A stretch of DNA of 23,196 bases from Phoronis australis (taxonomy: Eukaryota > Phoronida > Phoronidae), in the NCBI GenBank assembly GCA_002633005.1, contig NMRA01001155.1, forward strand, positions 18,552 to 41,747, written 5' to 3'. The translations under genes and the position numbers were made by a program. Positions within the stretch are counted from its first letter, which is position 1; each line of letters begins with the position of its first letter. The notes under the pieces are model-generated. The model ran no database searches. It saw only the letters and a program-made list of their open reading frames with translations, and was not told where the DNA came from. Shown here one piece after another: positions 1-10,544 of the stretch.

Positions 1-94
1 GTGTAATAAGCAGTACAAAAAGAAGTAGGTTTCGCGCGCAAACGCTGTGGACCATAAACAAGTAGGTCTCTTAGTATGTGATTAGTAGAGAAAT

Positions 95-281
95 CGTGGT
101 GGTGTAGTGGTAACGCATGCGCGCTCTATGCTCAAGGTCAAGGGGCAAACCCCCCTCCCGACCTCCCCCCATTCGGTGCTATGCGCATCTACAATCGTGG
201 TTCAGTTTGCGCAAATGTTCACAGCCGGACAAAATGTTGGGTCCCCCACTTGTGATATCCTAGATCCGCCACTGTAAGGTT
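95..281 (+). repeat. possible tRNA-derived SINE (degenerate)
   Basis: Seen: the stretch near 97-117 (GTGGTGTAGTGGTAACGC) resembles a tRNA D-arm / RNA polymerase III A box. About 30 bases on, GGGGCAAACCCC could be a decayed T-arm / B box. The sequence then runs to AGATCCGCCACTG at 262-274, a short motif I recall at the ends of many invertebrate repeats. Inferred: a tRNA-headed SINE whose body continues to about 281. No clean B box, target duplication or tail was found, so this could be chance similarity to a tRNA-Glu/Asp-like D-arm. It is not a functional tRNA: no acceptor stem pairs. Confidence 0.27.
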
Positions 282-971
282 ATACGTAGTGTGTTGACCA
301 ACCCAATGAGATCGTCATGTGTTGATGTGACTGACAATTACAAAGGATGAGCATTTGACACAAAGAAAAAATAAAAAAATGGCCAGCACTGTCTCACACA
401 AAAACACACCCTACACAATGTCCTGTCTCCACTGAGCATTACTGGTACATCTTCACTGATTAAGCAAATAGAACCTACAAGAACACAACAACTGTTGACA
501 CAGCACGTGAGAAAATCATCCAAGGTCACAGACATCAAATCCTCACAACGTTGCCCTCGTTCAGTTAGATAACAGTCTTTGAACATTTTGACATGCGACT
601 CTAACGCAGAAGCCACCGTTGTAGGCCTACTTTTGCAGGGTGCTACACTTCACAGAAAAGACCGGTCACAAGGTGACGCTAGAGGCGTTTCATAATGTAA
701 AGGTACACCGTATAACAGCTGAACGATATTCACTGTAGAAAAGAGAAGAACAATCATTCATAAATACATAACGCGCACTGAATCCTGCCGCGAACATGTG
801 TAGGGAATAGTGTGATATTAATCAAGGTCCAAGAACCGTTCTCAAATTATATGATTGGCCGCTCTCTGCAGTAGCTGAGAGAGAGACATTTTTACATCTG
901 TACTTCTTCGCACCTGTCTGTGTGACGTCATGTGTCGCGCAAGTCGTTTTATATTACTGTCCACTGACAAT
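282..971. other. no gene recognised
   Basis: Both strands are broken by stops, and the one minus-strand open stretch (about 338-616) has no recognisable domain. It contains GTAGGCCTAC near 621 and one CRE-type palindrome TGACGTCA at 923-930, followed about 20 bases later by TTTATATTA. That spacing could mimic a promoter, but no transcript feature supports it. Confidence 0.6.
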
Positions 972-1011
972 GACGGAGGTGTCCGATCTAAGACGGAGGT
1001 GTCCGATCGAA
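972..1011. repeat. two-copy 20-bp tandem duplication
   Basis: GACGGAGGTGTCCGATCTAA at 972-991 is followed directly by the same 20 bases at 992-1011 with one change (T to G at unit position 18). The first three bases of a third copy (GAC) follow. This is a recent local duplication with no coding meaning seen. Confidence 0.9.
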
Positions 1012-1385
1012 GACCCATGAGCCCGTTTCATGAAAAGTTACTACTGAATATGTCAGGCGTCAGACCAAAATTATGTTTATTGAATTAAGACGAAAATTCG
1101 GGCTTTAAGTTAAGACAGGAAACAAAAATTCAGGAAAGACATTTTCATGAAGTCTTTTTTGGACTTCGGTTGAAACTCACAAAGTAAGTCGAGTTTTGGC
1201 ATCGGTGACCATTCACCTATTGCGAGTTCAAGAAACTAAGCGAAATGGTATTTGACTACGGTTTCAAGAATACGTTTGGGCTTGAAACACTACTTTTTGG
1301 TCGTCACTTTTTACGAGTGCAAATTTAGGAATAGGGAGTGCGGAATGTGCCACAGTCTGAGGGCAACGGAAACGCTGTTGGCGTA
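1012..1385. other. no gene recognised
   Basis: Nothing gene-like. A small hairpin is visible at 1149-1167: GAAGTC, a T-rich loop, then GACTTC. The remainder is unremarkable unique-looking sequence leading into the trinucleotide array. Confidence 0.6.
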
Positions 1386-1393
1386 GCAGCAGC

Positions 1394-1440
<47 letters not shown>

Positions 1441-1449
1441 CATCATCAT

Positions 1450-1490
<41 letters not shown>

Positions 1491-1491
1491 T

Positions 1492-1532
<41 letters not shown>

Positions 1533-1560
1533 GCATCAGCAGCAGCAGCATCAGCAGCAT

Positions 1561-1642
<82 letters not shown>
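1386..1642. repeat. mosaic (CAG)n/(CAT)n trinucleotide array
   Basis: About 255 bp of nearly uninterrupted trinucleotides. CAG runs are broken by (CAT)9 at 1441-1467, (CAT)7 at 1489-1509 and single CAT units near 1534, 1549 and 1558. They end in a pure (CAG)27 at 1561-1641. The array stays open in several frames: Ala/Ser on the plus strand, Leu/Met or Cys/Ser on the minus strand. This is a property of the repeat, not evidence of a gene, and no conserved protein flanks it. The CAT blocks share phase with the CAG blocks, which fits G-to-T point changes spread by slippage or unequal exchange. Confidence 0.95.
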
Positions 1643-1646
<4 letters not shown>

Positions 1647-1649
1647 TAG

Positions 1650-1665
1650 TGCTGCTCTGCTACTG

Positions 1666-1698
<33 letters not shown>

Positions 1699-1712
1699 AT
1701 GCTGATGCTGCT
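1650..1712. repeat. (CTG)n array opposing the CAG array
   Basis: A CTG-rich tract contains a pure (CTG)10 at 1669-1698, with CTA variants before it and GATGCTGATGCTGCTA after it. It is the reverse complement of the neighbouring CAG tract and lies 27 bases from the pure (CAG)27. Together they form an inverted repeat able to fold into a stem of 30 bp or more with further slipped pairings. Confidence 0.93.
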
Positions 1713-3469
1713 ATGGCCAGACTGAACTCGTATTAGTAAAGCTGTATTAACAGTAAGCAGGCAAACACTAAAGCACATGTATAATACACAGATTATTACA
1801 TGGTAAAAACTGTCTTGTGTAAAATTGACCTGTTGGCAGGATATTTTGAAAGTCGAATATGCTGACCCCCTGTGGATACATTGACCCATTATGTCCAGTT
1901 TGAACCACTGTGTCCATTTTCCCCGAATTTGTAAATCTTGGGCTAATGTGTCAATTTCCATTCAACTTGTATTTGACATTCGTCGGTTTAACCATTATTA
2001 CAGTGTTCGAGTACACTGATTCAACTATTGGCCATATCCCCAAAGCAGATTTCACCAGAGAGTTTTAAATACGTTAGACTGGAATGTCAATCTGAAACCA
2101 GATTATATTCCGGTTTAACACTTGCATGTAAAAAACGGCCATTAATTCCGTTTTCATCCATTATGTTGTTGACTATAATGTGATGGAGCAGACGTCAAGC
2201 TGGGATATTATAATCACTGTAGTAGTAGGCTACAAATTCACCACGTCATCCATTTACGATTTTTCAGAATTTTACGATAACAAGAATGGATTAGGCAGAG
2301 ATTGGCTCACAAAATGATGATTTCTCAAACACGCTAATTGGTGTTGAACTTTGAATGGGCTTTAATGTCTCCTATTTTGTGTGTTTTTCCTTGTATATAG
2401 GCAGTCTGACATTGTTGGCCATTACAGTTCACAAAGTGGTTTAATTGTAGGGAAAATGGTCGTGTTTTCTTCTAGCTCAATGCAAAATCGTAAAAAGGAG
2501 GTTAGTTAGCTGACTTAGGTGTACATGAAAAACGTTGGCCTACTAAATGGCGTATTCATGAGGCCGAGGCGAGTTGTGGTGGTAAACATGANTGCGCACA
2601 CAAGCACGCACGCTAACACACACTGTGTTTTTATAGTATTAACAGTAAGTTACATAACCACGGTAGACCATCTAAATCAAACTTTCAAACAACACAATAC
2701 CCCAATGACACTTGTAAAAATGTTGAAGTCAGCATCGCGGCTAAAGTTTTGCGCGTAATTCGGCCGTGGGAGAGACCTCCCTCCTTTTAAAGCACAACTA
2801 CCCACTGTCTGGCACGATGAAGGTACGTTTTAGCTAAATAATGCCTTCCAAATATCCGTCCGCGGCAGAATAGGTACATGGAGACTAAAACCCAGCGAAA
2901 GTTTATTAGAAATACAACTGTAGTTTGACTGTTCTAGTGGAGCTGAAACAGTTGTGATAAATGCTTCAGGGTGATATGACAACATTACTTGAGAAAGAAC
3001 AGGTGAAGTTGACTAATAACCATTTTTGAAAAATGTGTAAAGCATTGTACACTAGGTGTCACTTAACAGTGGTACGCAAAGATTGATAACTACTACAATA
3101 ACTATTGAAATGGCGACGAAGATGACAGTATTTGATAATGTATATAAATCAAACAAATATACTGTTTTCTGAAAATCCTGCTGGCAGGGCGAGGGGATTT
3201 AACTGGCTACAAGCACACACATAGAGTATAAAATCGTTTTCAGCTTCTTGGAAGATTGTTGTGAATAGTCTGGTTACAGTTTGATATCCATGTCCCGGCG
3301 AGTCTTTAATTTTCCCAATTCCCAAAGCACTTCTCTCTTCTATCTCACTCAAGGAACGATAATTGCTAGCGGAGGAGAAAATGTCGTGTTAATTTGTTGA
3401 TGACAGTTGGTTGTAATTACTCTGCGCTATCCACAATTAAGACTTTTCTTGAAGTAATTTGCCCACTAA
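1713..3469. other. no gene recognised; one ambiguous base
   Basis: No coding domain or RNA gene is visible. There is a single N at 2592 inside a CA-rich patch (about 2585-2625). The short open frames at 2519-2758 (plus) and 3149-3352 (minus) have no recognisable motifs. Confidence 0.6.
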
Positions 3470-3579
3470 TGACGTCACTCATTTGTTAGGACGGTCTTCC
3501 GCAGTATCAGTTGTTAAACGTTTTGTTGTCGAGCAAGGTGTGTTGGTTTGGACGGAAAGACATAGCAGAAAGCCGCAAG
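3470..3579 (+). promoter_or_regulatory. weak promoter / 5' UTR exon candidate
   Basis: Seen: a CRE palindrome TGACGTCA at 3470-3477, an initiator-like TCAGTT at 3507-3512, and a good splice-donor match CAAG|GTAAGA with the exon end at 3579. Known: TCAGTT-type initiators and AAG|GTAAG donors are common in invertebrates. Inferred: a short non-coding first exon on the plus strand, perhaps belonging once to the gene whose exon remnant lies at 6125. There is no TATA box and no direct support. Each motif is short enough to occur by chance. Confidence 0.15.
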
Positions 3580-4453
3580 GTAAGAAAACAGAATACTAAC
3601 ATCAAAAGTTTTCATAATCGCCGATCTAACAAGTCAACGACTAAGGCTGTGACGATTATATGTATGTATAACAACTCACTCTTTAGTGAGATCGTGATCG
3701 TTGTGTTTTTTCCTCTTCAAACTTTAGGAAAACATTATGGCTGCTGGTTTATTTAAAACACTCAGTGCAATATGTGGCAAACTCGTAGTAGTTAGACTAA
3801 TTGTGATTAACTTTTTTAAACGTGGAGATATGAATGTTAATAAATCGATAAATGTTTAGTCAAAATAATGAAAGAGGATTAATTTCAAAGTACAGTACTT
3901 CAAAATAATTCACACGCTTACCCGAATACATTCATTTGGTTTATATGCACGTTAACCAAGTCACGCGTCCAGTCAGAAAACAGAGTTACTCTTTCACTAG
4001 CACGTTGTGAATATATTTGTGGTGGGAATCGGCGATTTTTTCAGAATCTATTAATCTGAAACGATTTTTAATCCAAGATTCCGTTCTGATCGGCTTTGAT
4101 TGACGATGTCACAGAGAACTGGCAAAGCTGTTCACTATGATAGACTATGAGACCGGAAGGAAGCTTATGCATGTTTCTTCTACGAACATCAGGGGACACT
4201 GTCCTTGGAAGATTTGCGCGCGTCCGAGGTCATTTTGCCCTGACTTTTAAACAACTTTTAACAATTCTGGACAAATATTTGTCATCGTCTGATGAGACAC
4301 CATCTCTACTTTTACGGAAGTTTTTATTTTTACGGATATCGCAGCATCCACTTTATCGTCTAAAGACCGGATGTAATGCTGACTGCGGTTCCCGGGCTGA
4401 ATTTTTTTGTATTTTATTTTTGTGCATGTATAACTGTTACTTTAGTGTCTTGA
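3580..4453. other. no gene recognised
   Basis: AT-rich sequence. The open frame at 4147-4458 (plus) encodes nothing recognised and runs into the dispersed repeat that begins at 4454. A short hairpin CTCACT-CTTT-AGTGAG occurs near 3676-3691. Confidence 0.6.
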
Positions 4454-4974
4454 ACTGAACTTAAGTATCAGTCCACGGATCCACCGACCACTGTACAGCC
4501 AACAAGCGGCAAGGTGGGGGGTCAGCCATTCAGATCCATGTTTAGTCTGATAAATCACATTAGGGATGAGAGAAATTGGGTGAAGTATGACACCACAAAG
4601 TTTGGTGGTTTAGGAGATACAAGGGAAGTGTTCTTGGGGGCAAAATGAGGCAATTTCTTGGTGTGGAATGAGTCATTTTTGACCAAATTTTCTACTCCAG
4701 TTTCTGCTTCAAACAGAATCGTTTCTGAACAATTTTGATATCACATGATAGGTTCATGACCAATGTCAGTAAAAACGGCACCGACACTGCAATATCTGTT
4801 ACCATGGTAACACTGGAACTGTTTCCGTGGAGGTACATTTCCTTCTTGTGAAAAACCAGCAGTAAGTTGTACCCTTATAGCGAAGCTGCCCCCGCGAGAA
4901 AACTAAAAATAATAACATGGACATGTAGAAGACTCCATGCCCTTGAAATTAATACAATAAAAACTTTGTCAGCC
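4454..4974 (+). repeat. dispersed repeat, copy 1
   Basis: This is related to 8999-9501 on the opposite strand. Shared blocks occur in the same order: AACTTAAGTA (4458-4467), then AGTCCAC, GCGGCAAGGTGG...GTCAGCC (4506-4527), a CACCA-AAA-TTTGG block (about 4592-4606), GCTGCCCCC (about 4885-4893) and AATAAAAACTTTGTCAGCC (4956-4974). Copy 1 carries about 50 extra bases after the GTCAGCC block. No protein is encoded and no terminal inverted repeat is clear, so the class is unknown. Outside these blocks similarity fades, which sets the approximate ends. Confidence 0.6.
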
Positions 4975-6124
4975 CTTCAGGCAGGCTTGGTAATAGGTGT
5001 CTGAATTTCACTATTTTCAGACCGCGTATGTGTATTTGTCATGTTAAACCAGTCACTAGTTGTGCGCCGTTTCTACGCATTAATATGCCGTGGTATAATA
5101 CAACAATTAAAACAATTGGTTTGCTTAAATGTTTTTAATTAATTTTAAGGACACTAGCATTTCCCAATAAAATATGAAATTATACTAAATTTGTTCATCC
5201 AATTCGTCTGAATACCAAACTAAAGCTTACAATGCGTTAGTTGAATGATGGCTGACCTAAAGTGCGGGTTTGCGAATTTATCTATTTATCTGGCACTGCC
5301 AGTCGCATCGAATGTGGTATTTCTACAAATTGCGGAGAGAAACAACTTTGGAAACTCTTGGGAAATGCACAAGGTATAGAGCGAGACATTTGAGCACCTT
5401 ATAAGAGTACGTGGAGCTGATGTGGAGGTGGAACGTGTCCTCCCGAGTCCTGAGAAGTAGTCTGTCTCAGTGTCTGCCTCGGAGGCAGGTGTGGAGCAGG
5501 AGCTACATAATCTACCTTATTAGATTCACTTGCCCGAATCATCGTTACAACACTCGAGATATATTGCTGTCGCCAAAGACACTGAGAACATCCACTGCAC
5601 ACTAGAGGAGAAATCTGATAGAGCCTGATAGAGGTCTGAAAAATGACCAAAGACGTTAAGTCAAGGTTCAACGTCCTGCTTCGTGTGAGCTCAGGTAGGA
5701 ATCACTAAACTCCAGGGTCTGACCCTGAGGAATATTTTTAGAAGCACGTCATTCATGCAAAAATACTTTTATTGTCACACCGTGATTGCTTATAACTTGG
5801 GCCTTATTGCTTAATCATATCTTATTCAAATGTGTTGATGTTTATGCAACTACATGTATACATTGGCATAGAAAATAGGTAGTCATCATAACTTTTCATA
5901 ACAACCACCAAATGTGTAACATGACTTCTGCCCATGAACTACTTTTAGAGACTAGGGAGTATGTTATGTCTGCCAATGAATTTCTGCGATTATGAAGTTA
6001 ATTAAACATGCTAAAGCCGTCAAAAATATTGGTGCCTTCACTTTAGCTTGGTATTCATATTTTCTGAGCCGAAATGGCCACATTAAATTTAATATGTTTA
6101 ATTTTTTCATTAATACAATTTTAG
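4975..6124. other. no gene recognised
   Basis: Overlapping open frames on both strands around 5399-5671 show no domain I know. The last bases before 6125 are T-rich and end in TTTTAG, which fits a 3' splice site for the exon remnant that follows. Confidence 0.5.
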
Positions 6125-6532
6125 GAATCAGGAAAGGCTTATGCTGAAGAAGTGGCTTCTGCTGAAGTTGGAGACTTGCCGATTATTAGTAAAGGTTGGG
6201 TATGGAAAAGTTCACAACCAGCAAGAAGGTACCCTTCTGGACAACTAAGTGAGGGGGCTAGAGAGAGGCCGTAAAGTCTACTCCCAGAAGATATGTCAAA
6301 GAGAATTTGTAGCTTGAGGAACGAGTCGGGGGAAAAAGTATTTGCCAAAGATTACTGGCTTATACCACAACAGGTCCAAAGTAATTTGTTGAGATAGGCC
6401 ACTCTCAGCAAATGTGGGGAAACTGGGACAGAGGAAGTGGAGTATGCATTGAAAGAGGCAATCTGCGATTGTCAAGGATGTAGCATTGTAAAAATTCAAA
6501 GGGAGGAAACAGTACAGTGGCTGGACCTGTAA
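6125..6532 (+). pseudogene. broken exon, 'GWALK...FSRLA' family C-terminal domain
   Basis: Seen: one reading frame (first codon GAA at 6125, directly after an acceptor-like TTTTAG) runs 136 codons to TAA at 6530-6532, with in-frame stops TAA at 6272-6274 and TAG at 6395-6397. Before the first stop it reads ...ISKGWVWKSSQPARRY. Between the stops it reads PEDMSKRICSLRNESGEKVF, continues AKDYWLIPQQVQSNLLR, then the TAG, then Ala. Known, from memory: a multicopy family of uncharacterised proteins in cnidarians, molluscs, hemichordates and amphioxus, often with zinc fingers upstream, ends in GWALK..x..RF, TG.K..P..V...MR..R, ..G...F....LT.QQ+.S.FSRLA. Spacing from the Pro to the end is identical, and the TAG sits where Leu of RLA is expected (TTG to TAG). 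The region between RRY and PEDM looks short or scrambled. About 44 further codons stay open after the second stop. Inferred: a decayed terminal exon. Polymorphic stops or assembly errors in a live gene are the alternative. No zinc-finger exon was found upstream. Confidence 0.6.
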
Positions 6533-8998
6533 ATACTCTGGCTGATCTGCTAAATCCAGTGGGGGCATTATTGTATCAGCACAGCTGTGTAGGGAAGTAG
6601 GCTTGTGTGTTGTCGCAAGCTTTGTTTGCACCAGAACTGCTTGTGTGAACAGCACAAATCTAAAATTTACCTAGTCTAAGACTGAATTTTTCTCCAGGCA
6701 CGGATCATGATCCTGGGCCACATGGTAATGGTACATTGTTCATTTTGTTTAGCCACTGGATTTTTTGGTCTGACAGGATTTCTCAGTGTGGCCATCACAT
6801 TTAGATGATTTCTGACCACTGTACTGTTCCTTTTCCTTGAAGATGCATAATTGATCTGAATTTATGTTTCCGCATTTTATTTACCATTATAGATTTTTGT
6901 TTGTAAATGGGTATATATTACTGAAATTTGAGACCCTGTTGCAGTTAGGCTGGTTTTGTTAACTTATCTTTCTACCTGGGTTGTAAACCCATATTCTGTC
7001 CAGGAGGTAATAAGTTTTGATTTAGACCACTTACCTGTATAAAATTTGCTCAGTTTGTTCCTTATCCAGATGGGAAGTGATTTCTGGAATTATAGCGAAT
7101 TGACAGTTTGCTATTCCTTGAGACCATGCTGTGTGTATAAAATCACACACTATTAGTCTGGTCTCTAGCAATTGCATATTGCCAGATCTTTCAAAGTTCT
7201 GAAAAGTGACCTGGAAGTAATACCTATTTCGTGATGGTAAAATGTCTAAATCAAAAGTTGTTTTATGCGATTCTAGGCGAGTTTATGTCCACTTCAAATG
7301 ATTTTTGTTGCAGTACTGAAAAGTATTGGCACATTAGCTCTGGTGGCTCCTTGTTTTTTTGGCGAATTGACCATTTTATGGTTCCCATGGGTAATTTTGT
7401 TAGTGGTCTAGTATGTATGTACAACTGTAATCGTAGGGCAATTGTAATGCAAACCATGTTGCAAAAGTATTTTTTCATGACCATTTCATTGTAAAATGCT
7501 GCCTAATTGGAACCGACATGCCAATTTTTCATTTTGTGGTGGTTAGTTTTGATAAGAACATTGATGTGGTAAATACAGCTACCTCAAGTTTGTGAAGAAG
7601 AGATTTCCAGTGTTGTCAGCGATATTGTGAAATCACTTTTTCGCAGTGAGACTACATCACCTTAAATGTAATTCCCTGACTTTATGGGCTTTGTGTGGTT
7701 GACTCTGTCCTGTAGCAATTAGAGTGTTGAAAAGATCTAGAAGGCAATTTTTTATTAGACTCATAATATTTGCACTTTTGACTGTACAATTATCTTTGCA
7801 TTGTATTACGAAAACATATTCTGTAGTACACAAGTCTCTGGTTGGTATTTTATATTTTTTCACAAGGAATATTTTCAGCTTAGATGAGTTGTCTGTGAGG
7901 TAGGCAATTTTCAAATAAGATAATGAATAAAATTGTCAAACATTGTTTTATTTTTTAGATGTGTGATCTTCCAATAAGTGATTACTTTTAAAAAACCTGT
8001 GCAGAATTTGATTTTTACTCTTCATTTTAAGGAGAATAAATCCATAAACCTGCATTGTCTTGAAATTTTACTCAAACTACAGATTGGGTTGGGGATTGGA
8101 ATCTTAATACAACAGAGTCTCTGAACCCGTACCATGAGCAATACAACACAATACACGGATATAAAAATTTGGTGTTTAGGTTCCACGGAAAGGATTCGTG
8201 TGCGCGGTAATAGTTACTAAGGTGCGTGGTCATTGTTTGTGGATACTTTGGGATTCCTCTTCTGTGGTCATCCACGGGAAACCTGGTCGCATAGAGAACA
8301 ATAGATTAGCATCTTCATTGTTATAATAAAGATATAATGACGAGCACTTATCAGCAACGGTCTGATGTACGCAAGGTTCTATATCCATGCGACCTGTGTT
8401 GTTATATCCAACAGTGACACAACAATGGAAAACAATGATAGGACCGATGGGCGAAAAACATGCGACGAGTTGCCACAGACAGTGGTGGAGTTTGTCTTGT
8501 CATTCGAATGTTTTTAGAGAACTGCAAACCCGCCATTTCGTCAGGAAAATTTCTGCGGTCTTTTGTTTTAAGTCGTGGGAAAAACTGCGGTCATGCCACC
8601 AAACTTATCATTCATTTGATATTACAATGCATTGCATGAACATTTGATCAACAGAAAATCTGACTTGAATATGTGTGAAGAAATACCCATGAGGAAATTG
8701 CAAAGTAAAACAACTGTAAATCAAAATAACCTACATTTGTCGAGTTCATGTCTAACCCTGTTCACTGCGGAGGACATAATCGGCTTTTTACAAAATGGAG
8801 CCATGTGTGGTATTTAGGGGTACTATAGCCCAAAGTGATAAGTAGTAAAACGTTCAAAACATTCAGGAGGAACTAACTTGTTGCAAAATATCGAAAAATA
8901 TGAAGGACAATCGGATTTTACGGTGCTCACGCATCGATCTCAGATATATGACAATTTCTCATTTTAGTACATTTGAGGTGCCAAAATGTATAACTAAT
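6533..8998. other. no gene recognised; possibly 3' UTR-like
   Basis: T-rich plus-strand sequence downstream of the broken exon, with AATAAA near 7925 and 8034. It could be a long former 3' UTR, but nothing proves it. The open frames at 6296-6655 (minus), 7231-7494 (plus), 7657-7914 (minus) and 8387-8817 (plus) have no recognisable domain. The first of them is antisense to the exon remnant. Confidence 0.45.
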
Positions 8999-9501
8999 AA
9001 ACTGGCTGACAAAGTTTTTATTTTATGCAATGAAAGTAACATGTTTTGTCAGCATTTTGGCTAAGTTTCATTCTCATAGCAGTGGGGGCAGATTTGGTAC
9101 AGCAGTGTACTGAACACAACCTCAAAATGGCATAACGGGGGGCAGTGTAGTAAAACTACTAAATGAGGGCGGTAAATCGGAATCGTGTTTCAAGACATCT
9201 GCGTAACAATCTATAGGCACCACTAAACAATGCCAAGTGAATAATAAATCAATAGCTTTCATTCAAGGAAAAATATGAACAGTTAAAACTGGACAGTTTT
9301 TATACCGTGAAAACATGGCTGCGAAACCGTAAAATGTGTTTGAACCTATAACTTTAGAAAAACACAATATTTTGAGGAAATATTTTACCGCTGTTTATAG
9401 ATCCCATAGGACTACATATGTGCCAAATTTGGTGAAAATCGGCTGACCCCCACCTTGCCGCTCATGGTTGGTGCTCTCGTGGACTAGTACTTAAGTTATG
9501 A
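8999..9501 (-). repeat. dispersed repeat, copy 2 (inverted)
   Basis: Reverse-complement relative of 4454-4974. Landmarks on the plus strand are GGCTGACAAAGTTTTTATTT (from 9004), GGGGGCAGA (about 9084), CCAAATTTGGTG (about 9423), GGCTGACCCCCACCTTGCCG (from 9441) and TACTTAAGTT (9488-9497). Block order is fully preserved in mirror orientation, so the two copies are the same element, old and diverged. No coding sequence is seen. It is either a non-autonomous element of unknown class or a segment of one. Confidence 0.6.
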
Positions 9502-9814
9502 TTTTTGCTAGTGGTGATGTCGATGACGTAACAGCAGACTATACTTACGAGGGAAAAAAGAAGCAAACGACATTTACTCTAACTGCAATATAAATCACGC
9601 ATCCCATTCCTTTAATGCACTTTTGACACACTGGACATAAATTGAATGTGGCTGATATCAATAATCAAAACAATGACTTTTTCATAATATTCTCGAAAAA
9701 ACAATGTTAACAAGACTCTTAAATGTACCAGTTTCATATACGGTATACCGATGTGCCCGTGAATAAATAGTGACGAAATAATGCATTTTCTTTCGTTCAT
9801 CAAATTGTTTCCCA
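9502..9814. other. no gene recognised
   Basis: AT-rich sequence with no domain or RNA gene visible. The minus-strand open frame at 9612-9815 is unrecognised. Confidence 0.55.
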
Positions 9815-9830
9815 TAGGCGCATGCGCCTA
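9815..9830. promoter_or_regulatory. 16-bp palindrome with NRF1-type core
   Basis: TAGGCGCATGCGCCTA is a perfect 16-bp palindrome whose centre GCGCATGCGC equals the consensus site of the NRF1 family of transcription factors. Such sites normally sit close to transcription starts, but no gene start is visible nearby, so function is not established. Confidence 0.35.
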
Positions 9831-10123
9831 AGCTTCACCTAGAAATTATTAGTTAAACGTCAATCTTAATGCAAGTGAACGTGTACCATCGTATAATATT
9901 TAAAACAATGACTCCGTGGTTTTACTCAACTGCACGCGCCCTGTTCCGCATAAGTATGGCTTTTTCACAATAAGGCGTACGGGTAAAATTAATGTATATA
10001 CAGGGTAAGATGAGGAAAGACGAGGACAGTCCATCGCACAATTGAATACGGCAATCTGACAGTTTACGAACTTACTGGCTACGATGACAGCAGTAGCGGC
10101 AGTGTCGCTTAGGCCCGTAGCCA
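9831..10123. other. left flank of assembly gap, unassigned
   Basis: No gene is recognised. The sequence directly before the gap (about 10080-10123) is GC-richer than its surroundings and, with the right flank, may belong to one repeat interrupted by the gap. Confidence 0.4.
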
Positions 10124-10471
10124 NNNNNNNNNNNNNNNNNNNNNNNNNNNNNNNNNNNNNNNNNNNNNNNNNNNNNNNNNNNNNNNNNNNNNNNNNNNNN
10201 NNNNNNNNNNNNNNNNNNNNNNNNNNNNNNNNNNNNNNNNNNNNNNNNNNNNNNNNNNNNNNNNNNNNNNNNNNNNNNNNNNNNNNNNNNNNNNNNNNNN
10301 NNNNNNNNNNNNNNNNNNNNNNNNNNNNNNNNNNNNNNNNNNNNNNNNNNNNNNNNNNNNNNNNNNNNNNNNNNNNNNNNNNNNNNNNNNNNNNNNNNNN
10401 NNNNNNNNNNNNNNNNNNNNNNNNNNNNNNNNNNNNNNNNNNNNNNNNNNNNNNNNNNNNNNNNNNNNNNN
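10124..10471. other. assembly gap (348 Ns)
   Basis: A continuous run of N. The open frames that appear to cross it are artefacts of reading N as any residue. Confidence 0.99.
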
Positions 10472-10474
10472 GGG

Positions 10475-10488
10475 GGTTCGATCGAACC
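10475..10488. other. 14-bp palindrome at the gap edge
   Basis: GGTTCGATCGAACC is a perfect palindrome starting four bases inside the right gap edge. It also contains the GGTTCGA core of a tRNA T-loop / B box on both strands, so it may belong to a SINE cut by the gap, or be part of the structure that caused the gap. Confidence 0.5.
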
Positions 10489-10544
10489 ACCCCGCGGAAA
10501 AGGTCGAGCCCAAGCCTATCCGTTAGCGATGGGGTATAGATGGA

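Noticed and set aside
95-165. Functional tRNA gene
   Set aside because: Only a D-arm-like segment is convincing. No paired acceptor stem, no proper anticodon arm, no intact B box.
1264-1961. Long open frames rich in Leu/Met, Ala/Ser and Cys across the trinucleotide array
   Set aside because: They arise from translating CAG/CAT/CTG repeats. Flanking residues show no conserved protein and the frames are open on both strands for the same reason.
6296-6655. 119-residue minus-strand open frame
   Set aside because: It is antisense to the plus-strand exon remnant, which has recognisable family spacing; the minus product has none.
3655-7430. Recurring TGTATGTATAAC-type string giving 'CMYN' in three open frames (about 3660, 4427, 7411)
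   Set aside because: Similarity is limited to about 12-28 AT-rich bases and the flanks do not align; chance is likely.
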